A stretch of 64,000 nucleotides of DNA. Origin: Aliiruegeria lutimaris (lineage in GTDB: Bacteria > Pseudomonadota > Alphaproteobacteria > Rhodobacterales > Rhodobacteraceae). The stretch is from positions 19,828 to 83,827 of the forward strand of contig NZ_FNEK01000024.1 in assembly GCF_900099935.1 (NCBI RefSeq), in the 5' to 3' direction. Positions 33,134-41,363 of the stretch are shown here, in pieces. The stretch's first letter is position 1, and the number at the start of each line of letters is the position of its first letter. The notes under the pieces are model-generated. The model was given only the letters and a program-made list of their open reading frames with translations. It was not told the origin of the DNA and made no database searches. A program made the position numbers and the translations under genes.

Positions 33134-35164
33134 TCACGCGCCGGGTCGCTCTCCGGCAGCGATCAGCCGGTCGAGATAGGCCGGCGGGGTCCAGAAGCGG
33201 GCATCCTCTGTCTTCGCGAGAAGCTGCAACCGGTCCCTGAGCGTGGACAGCCCCTGCTGGCCGGCCTCATACATCGGCCCGCCGCTGCGGCGCGGATAGC
33301 CGAGCCCGCCAATCGCCACCAGATCGATGTCGGCGGCCCGCTGCGCCCAGCCGGCTTCGAGCAGGCGAACGCCCTCCAGCACCAGAGCGAGGTGACAGCG
33401 CCGGCGGATTTCCTCCGGCGAAACCTCCCGCGCCACGACGCCAGCGTCCGCCCGCAACTGTCTCACGAGCGCGTCCACCTCGCCGGAAGCCACGCCTTCG
33501 GGGATGCCCTCGGGGTAATCGTAGAACCCCTGCCCGGCTGCGCGCCCAAAGCGGCCGGCGGCGGCAAGGCGCTCCAGAACCGGCACATGGCGGTCGCGCG
33601 GATCGCGCCCTGCGGCGGCGGCCTGCCGACGGGCAAGGAAAGTCTGCAGCCCTGCGCGGTCCAGCATCCGGAACGGTCCTTCCGCATAGCCTGCTGCCTC
33701 CAGACAGGAATCGATCTGGCGCGGCGTCGCGCCGTCTTCCAGCAGGTGTTCGGCGGCCAGCAGCAGCGCTTCGGTCAGCCGCCCGGCCATGGCGCCAGTG
33801 GCCCGGCGACTTGTCACGACCGGTTGCCACCCAAGATGCCGCGCGAGCCGGAGAAGAGCCACAAGGCTCTCCTGCGAAAGTTGCGCCCCGGGCAGGATCT
33901 CCAAGATCCCTGCGGCGTTTTCGGGAGATGCCGGGAACAGGGCACAGGCGTCGCCCATGTCCAATGCGGCATTTGTCAGCTGCGGGGTGACGGTCCCTTC
34001 ACGCAGAAAACCGACAATGCCACTCGCAGTCGCATTTCGGGGGGCGCTGCTGCCGTAAAGGATCAAATCACAGTGCCCAGGCGCGCTGGCGCTGCTCAGG
34101 CGGGCAAGCTGCGCGGCCCGCCCGGCAGGGTCCAGCAGTCCGGCGGCAAGCGCCGCCGCAACCCGCGCCCCGATGCGGGAGAGCCCCGCGCGCAGACGCC
34201 TGGCATCGCCATCCGACAGGACGATTTCATACCCCGCCGCCAACAGGCCGTGCCCAAGATCCGCCGCTTGCGGGGTTGTACCGTGAATGGCAACCGAACG
34301 AAGCGGACGCGCTGTGGCATCCGCGGATCGCAGAACCGCAGTTTCCGCCTTGAACACGTGTTCCAGCGCCCTGGCAGCTTCGGACCGGTTCACCTCCTTG
34401 GCGGCGGCGAGTTCGAAGGCAAGGCCGGTTTCGAAAGGCAGGACAAGCGCCGCCTCCACGCATTCCACCAGATGCGCCTCGGCAGAGTCTGGCTCCGGCG
34501 CCCATAGCTTGCGGATCCGCGCCACGCCGGACACAAAGCCCGCCCGGTCGGCGAGGCCCTCGCTGCGCTCCCGGCTGCGGCGCGGCCCGGCACCGGCTTC
34601 CAGCAGGCGGCGTGCGAGCGAGACCGCCGCGCCCTGCAGGTCGCCCTGCACCACGCCATCGACCAGCCCGATTTCGACCGCTTCGAGCGCGCCGACCGGT
34701 CCGCCGGACAGCAAAAGTTCCAAAGCCCGCTCCGCCCCGACGATCCGGGCCAGCCGCTGGCTGCCGCCGCCAGCCGCGATCCCGCCGCGCGTGATATCGG
34801 GCCAGCCGAGCCGCGCATTCTCCTCGGCAAGGCGGAAATGGGCCGCGAGAGCAAGCTCCGCTCCGGCCCCGGTCGCATCGCCGCGCAGCCCAATGATGAC
34901 GGGCATTTCCAGCATTTCCAATGCAGAGCAAAGCGCGGCCAGACCGTCCTCGGCAGCCGGATCTGCCGGCAGCGGACGCGCCGCCGGCTCGGCCACGTCG
35001 CCGGAGCACAGGATCACCAGCGCCCGTGCCCGCGACGCGGGCAGGGCCCGACCGACGAGATCGAACAGCGCCGCACGGGCCTGGGCACCGGGCGCGTTTG
35101 CGGGCGGCGTTTCCAACCGTGCGACCAGCACATTGCCGGATTGTTCGAGCTTCAGCCGCTCCAC
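33134..35164 (-). CDS. FadB-like enoyl-CoA hydratase/3-hydroxyacyl-CoA dehydrogenase, with several lost catalytic residues
   Basis: The 676-residue protein has the full multifunctional layout: an N-terminal crotonase domain, a linker, an NAD-binding domain and two C-terminal HAD helical domains. In the crotonase part one glutamate is kept (G-A-G-A-E, residue 103), but the second catalytic glutamate position is aspartate (W-P-D-I-T, 123). The NAD-binding loop, normally G-x-G-x-x-G, reads A-I-H-G-T-T-P-Q-A (292-300). The usual catalytic H-x-F-x-P segment reads A-L-F-P-A-S. The dehydrogenase half is therefore probably inactive and the hydratase half altered. Normal FadB/FadJ proteins are about 700 residues. 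No thiolase or acyl-CoA dehydrogenase gene is adjacent. Confidence 0.87.
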   Translation of the reverse strand: MERLKLEQSGNVLVARLETPPANAPGAQARAALFDLVGRALPASRARALVILCSGDVAEPAARPLPADPAAEDGLAALCSALEMLEMPVIIGLRGDATGAGAELALAAHFRLAEENARLGWPDITRGGIAAGGGSQRLARIVGAERALELLLSGGPVGALEAVEIGLVDGVVQGDLQGAAVSLARRLLEAGAGPRRSRERSEGLADRAGFVSGVARIRKLWAPEPDSAEAHLVECVEAALVLPFETGLAFELAAAKEVNRSEAARALEHVFKAETAVLRSADATARPLRSVAIHGTTPQAADLGHGLLAAGYEIVLSDGDARRLRAGLSRIGARVAAALAAGLLDPAGRAAQLARLSSASAPGHCDLILYGSSAPRNATASGIVGFLREGTVTPQLTNAALDMGDACALFPASPENAAGILEILPGAQLSQESLVALLRLARHLGWQPVVTSRRATGAMAGRLTEALLLAAEHLLEDGATPRQIDSCLEAAGYAEGPFRMLDRAGLQTFLARRQAAAAGRDPRDRHVPVLERLAAAGRFGRAAGQGFYDYPEGIPEGVASGEVDALVRQLRADAGVVAREVSPEEIRRRCHLALVLEGVRLLEAGWAQRAADIDLVAIGGLGYPRRSGGPMYEAGQQGLSTLRDRLQLLAKTEDARFWTPPAYLDRLIAAGERPGA

Positions 35165-35253
35165 CTTGCGCTGCCCCTTAAGCGTGTTGCCTGCGGGGCA
35201 TCAAAGCCGCGACGAGCTGGGAAGACAAGGCCAAGAGCGGCGGTCGTGGTGGC

Positions 35254-35583
35254 TCAACGCTGAAGATTGCGGGCACATTGAGCGCAGAACGGAGTGTAGG
35301 GCAGCAGGTCCAGCCGAGCTTCGGCGATATCTTCGCCACATTGGACGCATTCGCCATAGCTGCCCTCTTCGATCCGATCGAGCGCCGCCCGGATCGCAGC
35401 GATCTCCGCCTTGCCCGCGCGCCCCTCGCCTTCCAGTACCTCATCGGTTTCGCGTTCGACGGCCAGTTCCTCCCAGTCTCGGGATTGGTGGCTGTCGAGT
35501 TCGGCGCCGATCTCGTGCAGCTTCACATCCAACGCGGCCAGCCGCGCTTCAAGCTGTGCCTTGCGTTCCTGGATGTTGGTCAT
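35254..35583 (-). CDS. DksA/TraR-family zinc-finger protein
   Basis: The 109-residue protein is the size of the short DksA/TraR-type regulators of Alphaproteobacteria. A coiled-coil region (residues 5-75) is followed by a four-cysteine zinc finger, C-V-Q-C and C-A-Q-C, within G-S-Y-G-E-C-V-Q-C-G-E-D-I and P-Y-T-P-F-C-A-Q-C-A. Such proteins insert into the secondary channel of RNA polymerase and modify initiation. The tip of the coiled coil lacks the D-x-x-D-x-A motif of canonical DksA, so it is a paralogue of uncertain effect. It is transcribed alone, 90 bp upstream of the FadB-like gene on the same strand. Confidence 0.88.
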   Translation of the reverse strand: MTNIQERKAQLEARLAALDVKLHEIGAELDSHQSRDWEELAVERETDEVLEGEGRAGKAEIAAIRAALDRIEEGSYGECVQCGEDIAEARLDLLPYTPFCAQCARNLQR

Positions 35584-35705
35584 AGCTCACTCCTCCGCGC
35601 CAAGTATTGGCAAATCAGGCTAAGACGCCTGCGCGGAGCCGTCCTTGACGCAAATCAACTCAATTCGCTGCTTGATTTCCCCTCGGGAGTAACAGATCAA
35701 GGCGC

Positions 35706-36131
35706 ATGGATATTCGCGCCCTTACAGATGCCTATGCCGTCTCGCCCCAGATCACGCCGGACGATATCCCGGAGATCGCGGCGGCAGGCTTCGGCACGAT
35801 CATCTGCAACCGACCGGACGAGGAAATCGTCCCAGGATTGCGCGCCGCCGACATTCGTGCCGCTGCGCTGGAAGCGGGGCTGAAATTCCTCGAAATCCCG
35901 CTCTCGCAAAGCGAGAATTTCGTACGCGACGTGGCACGCCAGCGCGAGGCACTGGAAACCGCCGAGGGACCGGTCCTGGCCTACTGCGCCTCCGGGACCC
36001 GCTCGACCATCGTGTGGATGTTCGGCGCGGCCAAATCGGTTCCCATCGGGGACCTGCTGGAGACGGCGAACCGCGCCGGCTACCCGCTGGCCGCCCTGCG
36101 CCCACAACTCGAAGCCGCCGCACAACTGTAA
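35706..36131 (+). CDS. BLH-type phosphatase/sulfur-transferase (DUF442, TIGR01244) protein
   Basis: The 141-residue protein matches the beta-lactamase-hydrolase-like N-terminal domain family: V-S-P-Q-I-T-P-D-D-I, G-F-G-T-I-I-C-N-R-P-D-E-E and Y-C-A-S-G-T-R-S, a C-x5-R loop of the protein-tyrosine-phosphatase type with C-A-S-G-T-R. In related proteins it stands before a persulfide-dioxygenase domain and is linked to sulfide control; here it is alone. The following 247 bp up to the FliM-like gene contain no feature I can support. The start has no strong ribosome-binding site. Confidence 0.87.
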   Translation: MDIRALTDAYAVSPQITPDDIPEIAAAGFGTIICNRPDEEIVPGLRAADIRAAALEAGLKFLEIPLSQSENFVRDVARQREALETAEGPVLAYCASGTRSTIVWMFGAAKSVPIGDLLETANRAGYPLAALRPQLEAAAQL

Positions 36132-36378
36132 GTTGCCCGCCTTCCGACGTGTTACGACATCCCTGGAAGCGGGACGCCGAACGCGGCTCAAACGCCATCC
36201 GACCTGTCTTTTACCCTTGGCCGATGGCTCTACTCTCCCCAACTTGCGCAAAAGCGACGCCTGACCGCCCTTGCCGGCCTTAAGACGATCCGGACCCGCG
36301 CTGCAACCGACCCTGCCCGATGCTGGCTATCCCTGCAACTACCCCCTCGGCCCGGGAAAAGCGCAAGACGAGCGCCCA

Positions 36379-37449
36379 TCACGTTATATCGGGCAACCCT
36401 TGCAACGCCGACAAGTCCATTGGAGTCGCCATGGGTGCGACGCCGAGATCCGGCAAACCGCCCTCGGAGAGCGGTTCCGCTGCAAAGGCGTCTTCGCTCA
36501 TGCCAACCGGATCGGGCAATGCCGCTTGCGCCATCGGCGCGGAGCCGCCCGCGCCGGCACCGACCAGGTTCGACAGGCCGGATTGAGAATGCTGTGCCCC
36601 GGATTCTCCCGCCCCAAGCCGAACCGCGCGCTGCCCCAGGCTCTGCCCGAGCCTGCAGCGGCCAAGCGGAATCTCCTCCGTGCCGGTGAGCCGCACATTG
36701 TCGATGGCGGTGAGAGGGATCGGGATCTCGTCGCCCACCTTGAGCGATGGGATTGCGGAGATCGGCAACTTGAAACGATGCAGGATGGCCTCCAGCCGAA
36801 CCTCGCCCTCCAGCACGAGCCCCTCCAGACCAGGCTCCCAGTGCGGGTCCGCCGGTTTTTCCACCGACAGGCGCGGCGCGATGTCCGGCAAGGCTTCACT
36901 GCGCCCCTCCGCCGGGAGTGCGAGCAGGAGCTGGCCTTCGCGCGTGCCTATCTCGAAATCGAGCGAAAGCCCGAAAATCCGGCAGTCGATCTCTTCCAGC
37001 AACAGGCCCAGCGGGCGCAGGTCCTCGACATGGCTGGAATAGCCGAATCCGCTCGCCCACCGTGCCTCAGGCCGTCCCGCGAGCGCCGCATCCGTCCGGG
37101 TAACCCGCCGCGATGGCGGCGGCGCCTGGGCAACGGCACCGGTCATCTGTTTCTCGATGATCGCGGAGAGCGCTTCGACGTCCATGGACAAGAGGCCCTG
37201 CCCGTCTCCCGGCCCTTCCAAAACCGCCAGCAGCCCCTGTTCCGGCAAACGCTCCAACAGATCGGCAAGAAAAACGATTCGTTCCGAGCAGCTTGTTACC
37301 ACGACGGCCAGCCCGAAACTGTCCTCGGCGGCCTTGCTCAGGGCGCTCGACAACGCCTTGGCGGGCAAAACGGTCTGGCTGGCCGGGGCGGAGTTCCGCC
37401 CGGCTTCCACCTTGCGTCTGAGAACTTCTTCCCGGGCCTCCTCGGCCAT
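36379..37449 (-). CDS. FliM/FliN-family (SpoA domain) flagellar-switch-like protein
   Basis: The 356-residue protein, taken from the ATG at 37449, has a FliM-like middle region (G-L-A-V-V-V-T-S-C, L-L-S-M-D-V-E-A-L-S-A-I-I-E and S-G-F-G-Y-S-S-H-V-E-D-L-R-P-L-G) and a C-terminal SpoA domain with L-P-I-S-A-I-P-S-L-K-V-G-D-E-I-P-I-P. FliM proteins form the C-ring and bind phospho-CheY, but no CheY-binding L-S-Q-x-E-I-D-x-L-L motif is visible at the N-terminus. No other flagellar gene is in the window, so this is either an orphan copy of the kind seen in Rhodobacterales or part of a dispersed system. An extra acidic, glycine-rich tail follows the SpoA domain. Confidence 0.8.
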   Translation of the reverse strand: MAEEAREEVLRRKVEAGRNSAPASQTVLPAKALSSALSKAAEDSFGLAVVVTSCSERIVFLADLLERLPEQGLLAVLEGPGDGQGLLSMDVEALSAIIEKQMTGAVAQAPPPSRRVTRTDAALAGRPEARWASGFGYSSHVEDLRPLGLLLEEIDCRIFGLSLDFEIGTREGQLLLALPAEGRSEALPDIAPRLSVEKPADPHWEPGLEGLVLEGEVRLEAILHRFKLPISAIPSLKVGDEIPIPLTAIDNVRLTGTEEIPLGRCRLGQSLGQRAVRLGAGESGAQHSQSGLSNLVGAGAGGSAPMAQAALPDPVGMSEDAFAAEPLSEGGLPDLGVAPMATPMDLSALQGLPDIT

Positions 37450-37565
37450 TGCGATCTCATCCCATTTTCTGCGCGGCTGGCAGGAGCGCACAGTTCACAC
37501 AGGGGCAGATTGACCAGAACTCCCTTGGGAAATGGTTAAAGGCCGAGATCAATCAAAAAAAACGC

Positions 37566-40274
37566 CTAGCTGGCGGCAGCAACCAGCCCCCGCGGCTCGG
37601 CCAGCGGCACGCTCACGCGGAAGGCCGCGCCGCCCTGGCCGGGCAGATATTCGATATTGCCACCCAGCCGCGTCATGATCTCGCGGCAGATCGCGAGCCC
37701 CAGACCCGCCCCGCCGGCGGCGGACTGGTCTGACAGGCGCGAGAACTTCTCGAAGATGATATCCTGGCTCCGCGCCGGAATACCGCTGCCATTGTCGATG
37801 AAATCAACCACGATGCGGCCGTCTCGCTGTCGCACGCGGATCTTCAGGATCGGCGCCTCGGCATCGCAGTACTTGCGCGCATTTCCGATGAGATTGATGA
37901 AGACCTGCGTGAGCCGGTCCGCATCCGAGACCAGGTTCACCTCCTCGCGTGCGCGGTCGCGCTCGATGCACATCGCACCCTCGGCGCGTACTTCGATCAT
38001 TTCGCCTGTCGCGGCAATTGCCCGGTCGATCATGTCCACCAGCCGCGCCGGTCCGATGCTCAGGCTGACCTGGGCATTCTCCAGCACCGACAGTTCCAGC
38101 AGATCGTCGAGAAGGCGCGTGAGACGGATCGCCTCGTCATGGATGATCCCGGCGAAGCGCGCGGTCTCCTCCGCACTCATGTCGCCTTCGCGCAGGATCT
38201 CGGAAAAGGCGCGGATGGAGGTCATCGGCGTGCGCAGCTCGTGGCTGATCTGGCTGAGGAACGCGTCCTTCTGGATCGACAGCTCGGTGAGTTTCTGGTT
38301 TGCCTCCCGGAGCTGCCGCGCCGTACGCTCCAGCTCGGCCGACTGGGTTTCGAGCTGATTGGAATATTCCAGGATCTGCTGCGCCTCGTCGGCCACGCGG
38401 ATCAGGTCCTCCACCAGCACCGAGGAGGATCCGGCGATCTGGCCGACCATCGCATGTGCCGTGGCCGCGCCGACCGATGCCGCAAGCTCACGCTCAAGGA
38501 TATCGAGGAATTCCGGCGTCGTATCGGGCAGGTAGCCGACCTTGCCCTGCCGGGTGGCCTCGGCGTGAAAAAGCGCCTGCGCCTCGCTGGAGCCGAGGAT
38601 GCGCTGCGCCATCATCAGCAGGTCCTCCGCCTCCGCCGAACCGCGCGTCCAGCCGCGCGCGCCCAGGGTGTGCTCGAACACGTTCACCACCTGCGCCCCC
38701 TGCAGCCGCTCCAGCGGCGTCGGAAAGCTGATGATGGACACCCAGCAATAGGCGACCGTGTTCAGCATGATCGACCAGAACAAGGCGTGGATCAGCGGGT
38801 CCATCCCCTCGACGCCGAACAGGGCGTTCGGGCGGAGCCAGTGGAGGCCGAAAAGGCCGTTCTCCAGCATATGGCCGCCGATCGGGCCGGAGGGGCCAAA
38901 GCTCGGCAGGAACAACGTGTAGGCCCAGACGGCAAAGCCGGTGATCAGCCCCGCCGCGGCCCCCGCGCGGGTGCCCCCGCGCCAGAAAAGCCCGCCCAGC
39001 AACGCCGGCAACACCTGCGAGACACCGACGAAGGAGATCAGGCCGATGGAGGCCAGCGCCGCCGAGCCACCCGAGAAACGGTAGTAGAGATAGCCGAAGA
39101 GCAGCACCGCGACGATCGCGAAGCGCCGCGCCTGAAGCACCACCCTGCGCACGTCGCCCGAGACGACAGCACCTTCCTTGTGACGGTGCAGGTAGAGCGG
39201 CATGACGACATGGTTGGAGACCATCGTGGCCAGCGCGAGCGCTGCAACGATGACCATGGAAGTGGCCGAAGAGAACCCGCCCAGGAACGCGAACATGGCC
39301 AGCCCGTGCCATTCTTCCTTGAGCGGCAGCGTGAGCACGAAGAGGTCCGGGTTGGCGGCCTCCGGCATCTGTTCCAGCCCGATAACGGCAATGGGCACCA
39401 CGAAGAGGCTCATCAGGCAGAGATAGAGCGGGAAAGCCCAGGAGGCGAAGGCGAGATGCGCCTCGTCGTCGTTCTCGACCACGATCACCTGGAACATGCG
39501 CGGCAGACACAGGATCGCCGCGGCCGAGGTGAAGATCAGCCCCGCCCAACGCGATGGCTGGATCTCCCAGCCGGCGATCTGCGAGTTGTCGATACGCTGG
39601 AGTATGTCCGCCGGCCCGTCCGCCAGCCCCCAGACCACGAAGATCCCGACCGAAATCAGCGCCAGCAGCTTGACCACGGCTTCCACGGCAATGGCCATGA
39701 CAATGCCGTGGTGGCGCTCGTTGGAATTGAGATTGCGGGTACCGAAGATTATTGTGAACACCGCCAGCCCGAAAGCGACCAGAAGGCCGGTGGAGGCGGG
39801 GTTCGTCGGATCCCAGAACTCGCTTTCGGGATTGGCGAAGACGCCAAAAGACAGCGTAACAGACTGCAATTGCAGCGCGATATAGGGCGTTGTGCCGATC
39901 ACCGCGAGGATCGTGACCAGCACGCCAAGACCGTTGGACTTGCCGTAGCGCGACGAGATCATGTCGGCGATGGAGGTGATCCGTTGCGAGCGGCCCACCC
40001 GGACCAGCTTTCGCAGCAACAGCCACCAACCTGTAAAGACCAGCGTCGGGCCGAGATATATCGTGATGAATTCGAGCCCCGAGCGCGCCGCGTAGCCGAC
40101 CGCGCCGTAAAAAGTCCAGGCCGTACAATAGACCGAAAGCGACAGCGTGTAGACCAGCGGCGTTCGGAGCCAGCCGCCCCCCACCCGTTGCGTCCGCCGC
40201 TCCGCGAAGGCCGCGACCCCGAACAGGAAGGCGACATAGATCAGCGAGACCGCCACCAGCATGTTGAAGGACAT
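37566..40274 (-). CDS. Sensor histidine kinase with N-terminal sodium:solute-symporter domain (CbrA/CrbS type)
   Basis: The 902-residue protein has about 13 helices in an SSS-family domain (residues of about 1-500; for example Y-C-T-A-W-T-F-Y-G-A-V-G-Y-A and S-R-Y-G-K-S-N), a linker with coiled coil, then the histidine-kinase domain: phosphoacceptor S-Q-I-S-H-E-L-R-T-P-M near 670-680, N box I-N-L-I-G-N-A-R-K-Y, and G boxes N-G-S-G-I-P and G-A-G-L-G-L-A-I. There is no receiver in the same chain. CbrA and CrbS use such domains to sense amino acids or acetate. It is the third gene of a minus-strand operon behind a lone receiver and a small membrane protein, and close to scfR. Confidence 0.93.
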   Translation of the reverse strand: MSFNMLVAVSLIYVAFLFGVAAFAERRTQRVGGGWLRTPLVYTLSLSVYCTAWTFYGAVGYAARSGLEFITIYLGPTLVFTGWWLLLRKLVRVGRSQRITSIADMISSRYGKSNGLGVLVTILAVIGTTPYIALQLQSVTLSFGVFANPESEFWDPTNPASTGLLVAFGLAVFTIIFGTRNLNSNERHHGIVMAIAVEAVVKLLALISVGIFVVWGLADGPADILQRIDNSQIAGWEIQPSRWAGLIFTSAAAILCLPRMFQVIVVENDDEAHLAFASWAFPLYLCLMSLFVVPIAVIGLEQMPEAANPDLFVLTLPLKEEWHGLAMFAFLGGFSSATSMVIVAALALATMVSNHVVMPLYLHRHKEGAVVSGDVRRVVLQARRFAIVAVLLFGYLYYRFSGGSAALASIGLISFVGVSQVLPALLGGLFWRGGTRAGAAAGLITGFAVWAYTLFLPSFGPSGPIGGHMLENGLFGLHWLRPNALFGVEGMDPLIHALFWSIMLNTVAYCWVSIISFPTPLERLQGAQVVNVFEHTLGARGWTRGSAEAEDLLMMAQRILGSSEAQALFHAEATRQGKVGYLPDTTPEFLDILERELAASVGAATAHAMVGQIAGSSSVLVEDLIRVADEAQQILEYSNQLETQSAELERTARQLREANQKLTELSIQKDAFLSQISHELRTPMTSIRAFSEILREGDMSAEETARFAGIIHDEAIRLTRLLDDLLELSVLENAQVSLSIGPARLVDMIDRAIAATGEMIEVRAEGAMCIERDRAREEVNLVSDADRLTQVFINLIGNARKYCDAEAPILKIRVRQRDGRIVVDFIDNGSGIPARSQDIIFEKFSRLSDQSAAGGAGLGLAICREIMTRLGGNIEYLPGQGGAAFRVSVPLAEPRGLVAAAS

Positions 40275-40277
40275 ACC

Positions 40278-40649
40278 CTAGTGCTCCCCGCCATCCGTGC
40301 CGGGCGGGTTGTCGCTCTTGCGCAACGGTTCGGACAGGCGATGAGCCAGTAAAGCGGCAATAATGATCAGCAGGAACCAGACCAGAAAGGTGTAAACCGC
40401 GCCGGCGGCGGTGCCGTGATCGGGCGCCCAGAGCATCGGCAGCATCAAAAGCGCGGTCCCGAAGGCGGGCAGAAGCCGCGCGGCATCCATGATGCGGCGA
40501 CGGCGATAGATCTCGCGGCCGAGGAAAAGCGGCACCCGGCTGCGTTCGTCCCCGTCGAGGGGTATTTCGGCCCAGCTATCCCAGCTGTCCGGCAAGCGGC
40601 CCGATTGGCCCGATTGCGGACCCTCCGGTCCTCCAGGCGCGCCGTTCAC
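40278..40649 (-). CDS. Two-helix membrane protein of the SSS-kinase operon
   Basis: The 123-residue protein has a proline- and glycine-rich N-terminal third, a basic patch (R-E-I-Y-R-R-R-R-I) and two hydrophobic helices (L-L-P-A-F-G-T-A-L-L-M-L-P-M and V-Y-T-F-L-V-W-F-L-L-I-I). I do not recognise a named family. Its start overlaps the receiver gene's stop by four bases (ATGA) and its stop lies three bases before the kinase start, so the three genes are tightly coupled. A job as a small accessory subunit of the sensor is likely from context. Confidence 0.8.
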   Translation of the reverse strand: MNGAPGGPEGPQSGQSGRLPDSWDSWAEIPLDGDERSRVPLFLGREIYRRRRIMDAARLLPAFGTALLMLPMLWAPDHGTAAGAVYTFLVWFLLIIIAALLAHRLSEPLRKSDNPPGTDGGEH

Positions 40650-41029
40650 GCCGCCCCCGTGGCGCCCTCGAGCAGCGCGTTCACGGCCTCAAGGACCTCG
40701 GCATTGGCAAAGGGCTTGGTCATGAAGCGATTGACACCGTAACGCTCGGCCAGTTCCCGGTCGCGCCCCTGGCCCTTGGCCGTCAGCATCAAAACGGGCA
40801 GCGTGCCCGTCGCGGGAACGCCGCGCAGCTCCTTGAGAATGTCGAAACCGGATTTTCCGGGAAGCATCACGTCGAGCACGAGCACATCGGGCGGGTTGGC
40901 CAGAACGGCTTCCACGGCCGATGCACCGTCGGAATGGGTGTCTACCACCCAGCCGTCGCGTGACAGGATGAAACGGATGGCCTCGATGATGTTTGGTTCA
41001 TCTTCGACCAACAATACGCGCTTGCCCAT
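40646..41029 (-). CDS. Lone receiver-domain response regulator
   Basis: The 127-residue protein is only a receiver: acidic pair E-D at residues 9-10, phosphoacceptor aspartate near 53 (V-L-D-V-M-L-P-G-K-S-G-F-D), and the conserved T-A-K and K-P-F. There is no DNA-binding or enzyme output domain. The ATG at 41029, five bases after GGAG, is preferred over the longer frame to 41080. It probably receives phosphate from the SSS kinase encoded by the same operon and passes the signal by protein contact, or acts as a phosphate sink. Confidence 0.9.
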   Translation of the reverse strand: MGKRVLLVEDEPNIIEAIRFILSRDGWVVDTHSDGASAVEAVLANPPDVLVLDVMLPGKSGFDILKELRGVPATGTLPVLMLTAKGQGRDRELAERYGVNRFMTKPFANAEVLEAVNALLEGATGAA

Positions 41030-41207
41030 TCGGCTCCCCTCCGTCAGGCCGGAAGCCTCCTCCGAACCTCCTGCCCGCACACACTATGCCGCTTCTGGCG
41101 GCGGTGTCAAAATGCCTATGACATGATCGAGGGTCTTGGCCAATCGAAGCAGCTTAAGTGGCATTTCGTCTTTTGAGTAATGCGGCCAAAGGGAAAAACT
41201 GCGGGCA

Positions 41208-41269
41208 CCTTCCTCTTTCCCAAAATATCCTGGGGGAGTGCTCGCAAGAGCACGGGGCAAAGCCCCCAC
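41208..41269 (-). repeat. Composite intergenic repeat, half copy 3
   Basis: CTTCCTCTTTCCCAAAATATCCTGGGGGAGTGCTCGC and then GAGCACGGGGCAAAGCCCC are present; the CCGCCGGAGG side and the GATCC hairpin are missing. It is in the orientation of copy 1. It sits in the 334-bp gap between the scfR stop and the receiver-gene start, where no gene is visible. Confidence 0.8.
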
Positions 41270-41363
41270 CCTTGAGCGCCCGATATCGGTAGGGAACGAA
41301 CTCCGGGACTCGTCGTGGGATAACCGGTCGGTCGCCTTGTCCACCAACCACTTTTCTCCGGCA

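Noticed and set aside
38139..40352. 737-residue plus-strand frame opposite the SSS-kinase gene
   Set aside because: Antisense to a full-length kinase with all motifs; low-complexity sequence rich in R, H, D and Q.
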